The notes under the pieces were generated by a model, which was not told the origin of the DNA, searched no databases, and saw nothing but the letters and a program-made list of their open reading frames with translations. From CAZCZR01 sp964503455 (GTDB taxonomy: Bacteria > Bacillota > Clostridia > UBA1381), in contig CAZCZR010000080.1 of the NCBI GenBank assembly GCA_964503455.1, positions 1 through 6,761 of the forward strand: DNA of 6,761 nucleotides, read 5' to 3'. Below are positions 1-5,527 of this stretch, one piece after another. The translations under genes and the position numbers were made by a program. How positions within the stretch are numbered: the first letter of the stretch is position 1; every line of letters starts with the position of its first letter.

Positions 1-12
1 TATGATCTTATG

Positions 13-1428
13 TTAAACCGGATAAGTCTTGTTTTCCATGTCAACAAGATCCGTGTCCAGCTTATACTTCTTGGCGCGTCTGTACTCGAAGAACTTGACC
101 GCGACCTGACCGAACAGAGCGTAGCTGAGTACGTCCTCATCCTGCTCGATCCATTCTGCACATTCTTTCCTGAGCTTATCCATCTCAGGAGGGATGTTGT
201 CCGCGTTGCGGCAGGTGATCCTCGGCTCGTCGCCTATGATCTTCTTGACGATATCCGGAGCTATCTCAACCGGAGTCTTGCCGTATTCACCTCTGACAAT
301 ACCCTTTGTTTCCTTGGTTATCATCTTATAACGCTCACCCATAAGAACGTTTAAAACAGCCTGTGTTCCGACGATCTGCGATGAGGGTGTTACCAGCGGA
401 GGATATCCGAGATCGGCTCTTACGCGCGGAACTTCTTTAAGCACCTCGTCAAAAGCGTCCTCGCGGCCCTGCTGCTTCAGCTGCGAAACAAGGTTAGACA
501 GCATACCGCCGGGGACCTGATATTTCAGCGTGTTTACGTCAACGCCCATTACCTTGGTACTCATAAGTCCGCTCTTGATGTACTCTTCTCTAAGAGGCTT
601 GAAATACTCGCAAATCTCTATCAGCTTATCAAGGTCATAGCCTGTGTCGTAGGGAGTGCCCTGCAGTGCTGCGACTATAGGCTCTGTCGGCGGCTGAGAT
701 GTTCCCATAGCCAAAGGCGATATAGCGCAGTCGATAACGTCAACGCCGGCTTCAACAGCCTTTAAGTATACCATTGAAGCTTCGCCGGAGGTATAGTGCG
801 TGTGCAGCTGTATCGGCACCTTGACAGTTTCCTTCATTGCCTTTACGAGATCGTATGCCGTATACGGAAGCAAAAGACCCGCCATATCCTTTATACATAT
901 GGAGTCCGCGCCCATATCTTCAAGCTGCTTTGCAAGCTTTGTGAAGCTTTCGATATTGTGAACAGGGCTTATGGTGTAGCAGACCGTAGCCTGTACATGG
1001 CCCTTTTCCTTCTTGCAGGCGTTGATAGCGCACTCAAGATTTCTCACATCGTTGAGAGCATCGAAAATTCTCAATATGTCAACACCGTTTGCGATAGACT
1101 TCTGCACAAAGTACTCAACAACATCATCCGCATAGTGTCTGTAGCCGAGGATGTTTTGACCTCTAAACAGCATCTGTATAGGCGTCTTTTTCGCCTTGTC
1201 CTTTATTTTTCTAAGTCTCTCCCATGGATCCTCATTGAGGAAACGCAGACATGAATCGAATGTGGCTCCTCCCCATGCCTCCAGGGAGTGATATCCGATA
1301 TCGTCAAGCTTTTCAACGATCGGCAACATCTGATCGGTAGTCATTCTTGTGGCGATAAGCGACTGGTGCGCGTCACGGAGAACTGTTTCCGTGATCTCAA
1401 CCGGCTTAGCCTTTATTTTCTGTGCCAT
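13..1428 (-). CDS. oadA: Oxaloacetate decarboxylase alpha / transcarboxylase 5S-like carboxyltransferase subunit, without biotin domain
   Basis: A 471-residue cytoplasmic carboxyltransferase of the pyruvate carboxylase/OadA/transcarboxylase 5S family, which moves CO2 between oxaloacetate (giving pyruvate) and biotin on a carrier protein. The N-terminal TIM-barrel domain (about residues 8-285) carries the family signature LRDAHQSL (17-24), with metal-site Asp19, the lysine in ICIKDMAG (Lys180) that is carbamylated in the family, and the metal ligands His209 and His211 in LHTHYTSG. These match D17, K178, H207 and H209 of Klebsiella OadA at a constant +2 offset. The PycA-type second domain follows (about 295-465). 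The protein stops there, whereas full OadA (about 590 residues) continues into a linker and a biotinyl domain; no AMKM motif is present. The carrier is presumably the separate protein encoded at 2780-3154. It is the last gene of the operon, 20 bp after the beta subunit gene. Start: ATG with AAGGAG (1437-1442) 8 nt upstream. The 5S-like name fits equally well. Confidence 0.93.
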   Translation of the reverse strand: MAQKIKAKPVEITETVLRDAHQSLIATRMTTDQMLPIVEKLDDIGYHSLEAWGGATFDSCLRFLNEDPWERLRKIKDKAKKTPIQMLFRGQNILGYRHYADDVVEYFVQKSIANGVDILRIFDALNDVRNLECAINACKKEKGHVQATVCYTISPVHNIESFTKLAKQLEDMGADSICIKDMAGLLLPYTAYDLVKAMKETVKVPIQLHTHYTSGEASMVYLKAVEAGVDVIDCAISPLAMGTSQPPTEPIVAALQGTPYDTGYDLDKLIEICEYFKPLREEYIKSGLMSTKVMGVDVNTLKYQVPGGMLSNLVSQLKQQGREDAFDEVLKEVPRVRADLGYPPLVTPSSQIVGTQAVLNVLMGERYKMITKETKGIVRGEYGKTPVEIAPDIVKKIIGDEPRITCRNADNIPPEMDKLRKECAEWIEQDEDVLSYALFGQVAVKFFEYRRAKKYKLDTDLVDMENKTYPV

Positions 1429-1448
1429 TTATTTCACTCCTTCTGTAA

Positions 1449-2729
1449 TTATATATTCGAGAACATTGACAGGAATACACCTGCCGCGACTGCGGAGCCT
1501 ATAACTCCGGCAACGTTCGGCCCCATAGCGTGCATGAGCAGGAAGTTGGAGGGGTTTTCCTTCTGTCCCACCATTTGCGAAACTCTTGCCGCCATAGGCA
1601 CCGCCGAAACTCCCGCTGAACCGATAAGCGGATTGACCTTTCCTTTTGTAAGCACGTACATAAGGTCGCCCAAAAGCAGACCGCCTATTGTCGAGAAGCA
1701 GAACGCTATAAGTCCCAGCGCTATGATTCCCAGCGTCTGTGTATTCAGGAAGGACTCGGCTGTCGCCGTTGCGCCGACAGTAATGCCCAAAAAGATGGTT
1801 ACTATGTTCATAAGCTCGTTTTGAGCTGTCTTTGCCAGTCTGTCGCATACGCCCGATTCCTTTAATAGGTTGCCGAGCATCAGGCAGCCTACAAGCGCTA
1901 CCGCGTCGGGTACTATCAGAGCAACGACTACGGTAACTATTATCGGGAACAGGATCTTCTCTGTCTTGCTTACGGGACGGAGCTGTTCCATAACGACGTT
2001 TCTCATTTTCTTTGTTGTAAGCAGCTTCATAAAGGGCGGCTGTATAATGGGTATAAGCGCCATGTATGAATACGCGGCAACGGCTATCGCCGGAAGAAGC
2101 GCCGGAGCAAGCGTTTTGGTCACGTATATCGCCGTAGGGCCGTCAGCGCCGCCTATAATACCTATCGATGCGGCTTCCTTAACGCCGAAAGCTATCGAAG
2201 GAACTAACGCGCTCAATACCAGTGCGCCCATGAATGTGAAGAATACGCCGAACTGAGCGGCAGCGCCCAGAAGAATACTCTTGGGGTTCGCTATAAGCGG
2301 GCCGAAGTCGGTCATACAGCCGATGCCGACGAATATCAGCGGCGGATAAATGCCGAGCTTTACGCCCAGATACAAAAAGTCTAAAAGACCTCCTTCAGAA
2401 ACTACGCGCTGTATGTCTATATGTCCGCCGTCGAGCATAAAATCGGGGTTTGTAAAAAATTCGGTGTGCATCATTATAGCCGTCGAGCCTTTGAACATCG
2501 GCAGATTCGTAAGAAGCATACCGAAAGCTATCGGCAAAAGCAGCAGCGGTTCAAATTTCTTGACTATCGCAAGATATAAAAGCACACAAGCTATCGCTAT
2601 CATAAGCGGGGTGCCTATTGCCTGCAGAAAAGTCGCGATGCTGAAGCCTCCGGAAAGAACATCCCGAGCGTTTGTTATCATCGCCGCAAGACCTGTACTC
2701 TGCAGGAAACTAAGTATATTTTCTAACAA
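1449..2729 (-). CDS. oadB: Carboxybiotin decarboxylase, Na+-pump beta subunit (MmdB/OadB family)
   Basis: A 426-residue integral membrane protein that decarboxylates carboxybiotin on the carrier protein and uses the energy to export Na+. It has many hydrophobic segments (for example about 35-55, 62-77, 123-140, 152-180, 205-230, 258-290, 308-322, 332-362, 400-425). The family signatures are intact: GGADGPT (193-199, with Asp196), Tyr222 in SYMALIPIIQPP, and NPLIGSAGVSAVPMAAR (366-382). Asp196, Tyr222, Asn366, Gly370, Ser375 and Arg382 fall at a constant -7 offset from D203, Y229, N373, G377, S382 and R389, residues studied in Klebsiella OadB, so the pump should be active. The length is closer to OadB (433) than to Veillonella MmdB (about 373). 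The start is TTG, supported by AAAGTGGTGA (2737-2746) 7 nt upstream; the next in-frame Met is residue 17, which would trim the amino end. Whether to call it mmdB or oadB depends on the partner subunits and cannot be settled from this protein. Confidence 0.95.
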   Translation of the reverse strand: MLENILSFLQSTGLAAMITNARDVLSGGFSIATFLQAIGTPLMIAIACVLLYLAIVKKFEPLLLLPIAFGMLLTNLPMFKGSTAIMMHTEFFTNPDFMLDGGHIDIQRVVSEGGLLDFLYLGVKLGIYPPLIFVGIGCMTDFGPLIANPKSILLGAAAQFGVFFTFMGALVLSALVPSIAFGVKEAASIGIIGGADGPTAIYVTKTLAPALLPAIAVAAYSYMALIPIIQPPFMKLLTTKKMRNVVMEQLRPVSKTEKILFPIIVTVVVALIVPDAVALVGCLMLGNLLKESGVCDRLAKTAQNELMNIVTIFLGITVGATATAESFLNTQTLGIIALGLIAFCFSTIGGLLLGDLMYVLTKGKVNPLIGSAGVSAVPMAARVSQMVGQKENPSNFLLMHAMGPNVAGVIGSAVAAGVFLSMFSNI

Positions 2730-2736
2730 TTTGTTG

Positions 2737-2746
2737 TCACCACTTT
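2737..2746 (-). promoter_or_regulatory. Shine-Dalgarno supporting the TTG start of the beta subunit
   Basis: On the minus strand the sequence AAAGTGGTGA matches 8 of 10 bases of the full anti-16S consensus AAGGAGGTGA. It ends 7 nt before the TTG at 2727-2729. No ATG or GTG start lies at a suitable distance in this frame, so this site is the main reason for accepting TTG as the initiator. Confidence 0.75.
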
Positions 2747-2779
2747 CTATTTGATTTCGGTAATATAAATGCTCTAATA

Positions 2780-3154
2780 TTAGTTAATAGAAACGATAAC
2801 ATCTCCGCTGTTCACGGAATCTCCCGCTGAAACGCTTATTCCCGCGACAGTGCCTTCAACACCGGCAAATATCTCGTTCTCCATCTTCATAGCTTCAAGA
2901 ACCGCTACAAGGGAACCTGCCGTAACCTTATCGCCGACATTTACCTTTACCGATACTATTGTTCCGGGCATGGGAGCCGTTACCTGCTTTGCGCCTGCAA
3001 CCGGAGCCGCCTTGGGAGCGGCGGGTTTCTTTGCAGCCGGTGCCGGAGCTGCAGCCGGAGCGGCGGGCGCCGAAACAACGGGAGCTGCTCCGCCTACTTC
3101 TTCAACGTCTACTTCATATGTTTTGCCGTTTACTGTTATATTGAACTTTCTCAT
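2780..3154 (-). CDS. mmdC: Biotin carboxyl carrier protein, gamma-type subunit (MmdC / transcarboxylase 1.3S-like)
   Basis: A 124-residue biotin carrier. It begins with a short beta segment (MRKFNITVNGKTYEVDVEEV, residues 1-20) typical of the 1.3S/MmdC/GcdC group. A flexible Ala/Pro-rich linker follows (about 22-55), then a complete biotinyl/lipoyl-attachment domain (about 56-124). The biotin acceptor is Lys90 in the canonical EAMKMEN (87-93). PMPG (61-64) and the GD turns (74-75 and 111-112) mark the two hairpins of the domain. The swinging biotin would take CO2 from a carboxyltransferase (mmdA or oadA product) and deliver it to the membrane beta subunit. Because the oadA-type gene of this operon lacks its own biotinyl domain, this protein is the only visible carrier for both enzymes. 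ATG start with AAAGGAAGG (3162-3170) 7 nt upstream; it lies 27 bp after the delta/gamma gene and 50 bp before the beta gene. Confidence 0.95.
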   Translation of the reverse strand: MRKFNITVNGKTYEVDVEEVGGAAPVVSAPAAPAAAPAPAAKKPAAPKAAPVAGAKQVTAPMPGTIVSVKVNVGDKVTAGSLVAVLEAMKMENEIFAGVEGTVAGISVSAGDSVNSGDVIVSIN

Positions 3155-3181
3155 TTTATTGCCTTCCTTTCGGATATAATA

Positions 3182-3586
3182 TTAAAATCTGTTGTTGATG
3201 GTTTCGTTCAGACCGGCTCTGTTCCATGCGGGAGCAGTGCTGCCGACGCGTCTGTAGGATTTTATTTGAAGATTATAGGTCGAAGTATTAAGGCTTGCCG
3301 CGACTGCCGCCGTAAGCACGGCTATCAGCTCGTCCTCATCCATATCGCTGTCCAAAGCCGATGTTTCGGGAACTGCCTCGGCTGCGGCGGGAACCGGTTC
3401 CGCTTTTGCAGCCTGCTTTTTCGGATCCTTATAGAAAATAACCTTCATAAGTATCAGCACGATCATAAGGATGACCAGAACGCCGAAAACTATTATAAGT
3501 CCCGTTCCGGTGACTTTCAGTCCTTCGCCGAGCGCCTCGCCGGCGCTGAAGCCTTCGCCTTTTATTAAAGCTTCTGATAAATTCAT
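3182..3586 (-). CDS. mmdD: Small membrane subunit of the Na+-pump decarboxylase (MmdD / OadG-like)
   Basis: A 134-residue single-span membrane protein that by position and layout is the assembly subunit called delta in methylmalonyl-CoA decarboxylase and gamma in oxaloacetate decarboxylase. In those complexes it holds the carboxyltransferase to the membrane beta subunit. Visible parts: an amphipathic start (1-25); one strong hydrophobic helix (about 28-51) followed by positive charge (YKDPKKQAAK), consistent with the remainder being cytoplasmic; an Ala/Pro/Glu-rich linker (58-78); a helical stretch DEDELIAVLTAAVAA (83-97) common in this family; and a C-terminal tail SYRRVGSTAPAWNRAGL (110-126) with a Trp expected to dock on the carboxyltransferase. 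Klebsiella OadG is shorter (about 83 residues), so the length fits MmdD better. ATG start with AGAGGT (3595-3600) 8 nt upstream. It lies 25 bp after mmdA. Primary sequence is weakly conserved in this family, so the assignment rests on layout and context. Confidence 0.88.
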   Translation of the reverse strand: MNLSEALIKGEGFSAGEALGEGLKVTGTGLIIVFGVLVILMIVLILMKVIFYKDPKKQAAKAEPVPAAAEAVPETSALDSDMDEDELIAVLTAAVAASLNTSTYNLQIKSYRRVGSTAPAWNRAGLNETINNRF

Positions 3587-3611
3587 GGCACGTTACCTCT
3601 TTTCTCTCAAA

Positions 3612-5162
3612 TCAAACAGGGATATTTCCGTGCTTTTTAGCCGGTCTTGACTCTCTTTTTGACGCGAGCATCTCCAAAGCGGCGATTATCCTCGGTCTTG
3701 TCGAATCCGGCTCTATAACGTCGTCTATGTAGCCTCTCTTGGCAGCAACATAAGGCGACGCCAGCTTGTCGCGGTATTCGGCGATCCTTGCGGCTCTTGT
3801 CGCAATGGGATCGTCGCTGTTTTTAATATCGTTTTTGAAGATTATGTTAGCTGCTCCGTCCGGACCCATAACCGCGATCTCGGCCGTGGGCCATGCAAAT
3901 ACGGCGTCCGCGCCCATATTCTTCGAATTCATAGCTATGTATGCGCCGCCGTAAGCCTTTCTTACTATGACATTTACCTTTGGCACAGTAGCCTCGGCAA
4001 AAGCGTACAAAAGCTTCGCGCCGTGACGGATTATGCCGCCTCTTTCCTGATCGGCTCCGGGGAAGTATCCGGGTACGTCTGTAAGCGTTACGATCGGGAT
4101 ATTAAAGCTGTCGCAGAAGCGTACAAAGCGCGCGCCTTTATCCGATGAGTCTATATCAAGCGCGCCCGCCTTGAACATCGGCTGGTTCGCCACTATTCCC
4201 ACCGTCTGACCGTTCATCCTTGCAAAGCCTACAACAATATTTTTCGCAAAGCCTTCCTGAACCTCCATAAAGTTACCGTTGTCCACGATCTCCGCAATGA
4301 CATTCTTAATATCGTAAGCCTTGCCGGAATCATCGGGAACGATAGTCGTAAGCTTTTCCGAAATGCGGTTTATCGGATCGGATGGCTCGGTATAAGGAGC
4401 GTTTTCAAGATTGTTTGACGGAAGATACGAAAGAAGCTCTCTTATCTTTGCGATACACTCCTCGTCATTCGCCGCCGTGAAGCTTGAAACGCCGGAAGTT
4501 TCAGCGTGAACCTTCGCGCCGCCGAGGTCCTCGGCTGTAACATTCTCGCCGGTGACCGCCTTTATTACCTGCGGACCGGTGATGAACATCTCGCTTGTCT
4601 TTTCTACCATAAATATAAAGTCCGTTATAGCGGGTGAATATACCGCGCCGCCCGCGCACGGGCCCATGATCACCGAGATCTGCGGGATCACCCCTGATGC
4701 GTGAGTGTTTCTCAGGAAAATGTCGCCGAAGCCGGAAAGCGCGTCAATGCCTTCCTGAATCCTTGCTCCGCCGGAATCATTCATGCCTATGATCGGCGCG
4801 CCCATTTTGACAGCCATATCCATGACCTTGCAGATCTTCTTTGCGTGCATTTCGCCCAGAGAGCCTCCTATTACGGTGAAATCCTGAGCGTATACGAATA
4901 CAAGTCTGCCGTCTACCGTACCGTAGCCGGTAACAACGCCTTCGGCGGGAGCGGTCTTGTCCGCCATGCCAAATTCCGTGCATCTGTGTTCAACGAACGC
5001 ATCCACTTCTATGAAGCTTCCGGAGTCAAGCAGAGCAAGAATCCTTTCACGGGCAGTCTTTTTGCCTGATTCATGCTGCTTTTTGATTTTAGCTTCGCCG
5101 CCGCCAAGTTCAATAGTATGTCTGCGGTTCTGAAGCTCAGTTAATTTATCAACTGTTCCCAT
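3612..5162 (-). CDS. mmdA: Methylmalonyl-CoA decarboxylase alpha / propionyl-CoA-type carboxyltransferase subunit
   Basis: A 516-residue acyl-CoA carboxyltransferase of the MmdA/PccB/transcarboxylase 12S family. It transfers CO2 between methylmalonyl-CoA and biotin, leaving propionyl-CoA. Both crotonase-fold halves are present. The N half (about 1-255) has NDSGGARIQEG (128-138) and MGPCAGGAVYSPA (166-178); the C half (about 256-510) has DVPGYFPGADQERGGIIRHGAKLLYAF (362-388) and RKAYGGAYIAM (401-411). The two Gly-rich GGA elements make the oxyanion holes that hold the acyl-CoA and biotin carbonyls. Length matches MmdA (about 510) and not glutaconyl-CoA decarboxylase GcdA (about 587). No zinc-ribbon of the bacterial AccD type is seen. 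The start is ATG at 5160-5162 with GGAGGT (5169-5174) 6 nt upstream. The frame is open upstream to a TTG at 5228, but that stretch is leader and lacks a suitable ribosome binding site. It is the first gene of the operon. Substrate preference (methylmalonyl-CoA versus malonyl-CoA) is inferred from family resemblance. Confidence 0.94.
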   Translation of the reverse strand: MGTVDKLTELQNRRHTIELGGGEAKIKKQHESGKKTARERILALLDSGSFIEVDAFVEHRCTEFGMADKTAPAEGVVTGYGTVDGRLVFVYAQDFTVIGGSLGEMHAKKICKVMDMAVKMGAPIIGMNDSGGARIQEGIDALSGFGDIFLRNTHASGVIPQISVIMGPCAGGAVYSPAITDFIFMVEKTSEMFITGPQVIKAVTGENVTAEDLGGAKVHAETSGVSSFTAANDEECIAKIRELLSYLPSNNLENAPYTEPSDPINRISEKLTTIVPDDSGKAYDIKNVIAEIVDNGNFMEVQEGFAKNIVVGFARMNGQTVGIVANQPMFKAGALDIDSSDKGARFVRFCDSFNIPIVTLTDVPGYFPGADQERGGIIRHGAKLLYAFAEATVPKVNVIVRKAYGGAYIAMNSKNMGADAVFAWPTAEIAVMGPDGAANIIFKNDIKNSDDPIATRAARIAEYRDKLASPYVAAKRGYIDDVIEPDSTRPRIIAALEMLASKRESRPAKKHGNIPV

Positions 5163-5168
5163 GTTCTG

Positions 5169-5174
5169 ACCTCC
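5169..5174 (-). promoter_or_regulatory. Shine-Dalgarno fixing the mmdA start
   Basis: GGAGGT on the minus strand lies 6 nt before the ATG at 5160-5162. It selects this start over the in-frame TTG 66 nt upstream and gives an N-terminus, MGTVDKLTEL, of the kind expected in the family. Confidence 0.85.
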
Positions 5175-5182
5175 ATTTAACA

Positions 5183-5208
5183 GAGCGCGCCCGTATGGGA
5201 AGGCGCTC
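5183..5208 (-). other. Leader hairpin upstream of mmdA
   Basis: In the minus-strand leader the 6-bp arms GAGCGC and GCGCTC enclose a 14-nt loop. An alternative pairing of GCGCC with GGCGC uses part of the same bases. The hairpin is GC-rich, ends 8 nt before the Shine-Dalgarno and is not followed by a U-run, so it does not look like a terminator. It could stabilise the mRNA 5' end or limit ribosome entry. Seen in sequence; function unknown. Confidence 0.4.
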
Positions 5209-5238
5209 AAAATTTTCAGATTAAACAAATCTTATTTT

Positions 5239-5267
5239 ATTATACAATAAAACAAGGAAAAACACAA
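5239..5267 (-). promoter_or_regulatory. Sigma-A-type promoter of the mmdA-D-C-B-oadA operon
   Basis: On the minus strand a perfect -10 TATAAT (5239-5244) lies 17 bp from a weak -35 TTGTGT (5262-5267, 3 of 6 consensus bases). The predicted start near 5232 gives a leader of about 70 nt before the mmdA ATG. The poor -35 together with structured AT-rich DNA directly upstream suggests that the promoter needs an activator or an upstream element. Inferred from consensus match only. Confidence 0.6.
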
Positions 5268-5270
5268 TAT

Positions 5271-5300
5271 TTTTTATCGGCTTTTATCCGTTTTCACCGC
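5271..5300 (-). repeat. Three imperfect 10-bp direct repeats with phased A-tracts upstream of the -35
   Basis: Read on the minus strand, three successive units CGGTGAAAA, CGGATAAAAG and CCGATAAAAA follow each other with a period of about 10 bp, ending 3 bp before the -35 hexamer. One A-tract per helical turn is a pattern that bends DNA and can act as an UP-type element or as a tandem activator site. The repeats are short and imperfect, so chance in AT-rich DNA is possible. Confidence 0.4.
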
Positions 5301-5322
5301 AAAAAATTATTGTTAATTTTTT
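5301..5322. repeat. AT-only perfect palindrome
   Basis: The arms AAAAAATTA (5301-5309) and TAATTTTTT (5314-5322) are perfect 9-bp inverted repeats around a 4-nt spacer TTGT. On either strand it resembles a weak AT hairpin ending in a T-run, but it sits upstream of both divergent promoters, not behind a gene, so a protein-binding site or bent DNA is more plausible than a terminator. Confidence 0.4.
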
Positions 5323-5328
5323 CTCAAA

Positions 5329-5349
5329 TTTTGTGTATGATGTACAAAA
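5329..5349. repeat. Second inverted repeat in the divergent region
   Basis: The arms TTTTGT (5329-5334) and ACAAAA (5344-5349) are inverted around 9 bp. The 21-bp overall size is compatible with an operator for a dimeric regulator of the divergent region. Short arms in AT-rich sequence make this a weak call. Confidence 0.25.
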
Positions 5350-5462
5350 CGCGCGAAAGAACGGCGAAAGTATAGGTCTTGCCGGTTTTAAATCATCAGC
5401 TTGAAAAAGCAGCACCCCTTTTGAATACGGGCGCCGCCTGTCGGGATGGTGTAATTTAAGTA

Positions 5463-5491
5463 TTGACAAATTTCATAAATAGGCGTAAAAT
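5463..5491 (+). promoter_or_regulatory. Near-consensus sigma-A promoter of the methyltransferase genes
   Basis: A perfect -35 TTGACA (5463-5468), a 17-bp spacer and a -10 TAAAAT (5486-5491, 5 of 6) place transcription start near 5498, about 30 nt before the ATG at 5528. This is the strongest promoter match in the window and faces right, away from the decarboxylase operon. Confidence 0.8.
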
Positions 5492-5492
5492 A

Positions 5493-5508
5493 TAGTTAGG
5501 CACAACTA
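5493..5508. promoter_or_regulatory. Operator-like palindrome over the predicted transcription start
   Basis: TAGTTAGGCACAACTA is an interrupted palindrome: 5-bp arms TAGTT/AACTA and a central GC, with two mismatched pairs between. It begins one base after the -10 and covers the predicted start site, the usual place for a repressor. The TTAGGC/CTAA character resembles DtxR/IdeR-type metal-dependent repressor boxes (core GTTAGSCTAAC), but the match is imperfect. Regulation by iron or another metal is a guess; the palindrome itself is visible. Confidence 0.45.
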
Positions 5509-5513
5509 ATTGC

Positions 5514-5520
5514 AAAGGAG
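5514..5520 (+). promoter_or_regulatory. Shine-Dalgarno fixing the first methyltransferase start
   Basis: AAAGGAG lies 7 nt before ATG 5528-5530. It rules out the in-frame TTG at 5510, which would place the ribosome binding site inside the coding region. Confidence 0.85.
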
Positions 5521-5527
5521 AAAAACA

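Larger units (their letters stand above)
5163..5527. other. Divergent intergenic region between mmdA and the methyltransferase genes
   Basis: This 365-bp stretch has no convincing gene. It holds the leader and promoter of the leftward operon (5163-5267), an AT-rich block with repeats and palindromes (5271-5349), a stretch of mixed composition where nothing clear is seen (5350-5460), and the promoter, operator-like palindrome and ribosome binding site of the rightward genes (5463-5520). No intrinsic terminator is expected between divergent genes and none was found. Confidence 0.75.

Noticed and set aside
1288..1824. 178-codon plus-strand frame across the oadA/oadB junction, and other long plus-strand frames under the operon
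   Set aside because: They lie antisense to genes with intact catalytic motifs, their products have no recognisable features, and one spans the junction of two well-supported genes.
3612..5162. Glutaconyl-CoA decarboxylase alpha subunit (gcdA) as an alternative name
   Set aside because: GcdA is about 70 residues longer and no glutamate-fermentation genes are nearby. Length and motifs fit MmdA/12S, although exact acyl-CoA preference is not proven by sequence.
5163..5228. N-terminal extension of mmdA from the in-frame TTG at 5228
   Set aside because: It covers the leader and hairpin, has no suitably placed Shine-Dalgarno, and would begin almost at the predicted transcription start. The ATG at 5160-5162 has an excellent GGAGGT site.
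5301..5322. Intrinsic terminator in the AT-rich palindrome
   Set aside because: It has no GC base pairs in the stem and lies between divergent genes, upstream of both, so there is no transcript for it to end.
5425..5447. GC-rich patch with GGCGCC as a possible hairpin or terminator
   Set aside because: The symmetric part is only 6 bp with no loop and no following T-run. No supported element could be built from it.
5284..5469. 61-codon open frame on the minus strand in the intergenic region
   Set aside because: TTG start with no ribosome binding site, no recognisable motif, and it overlaps both promoters and the AT-rich palindromes.
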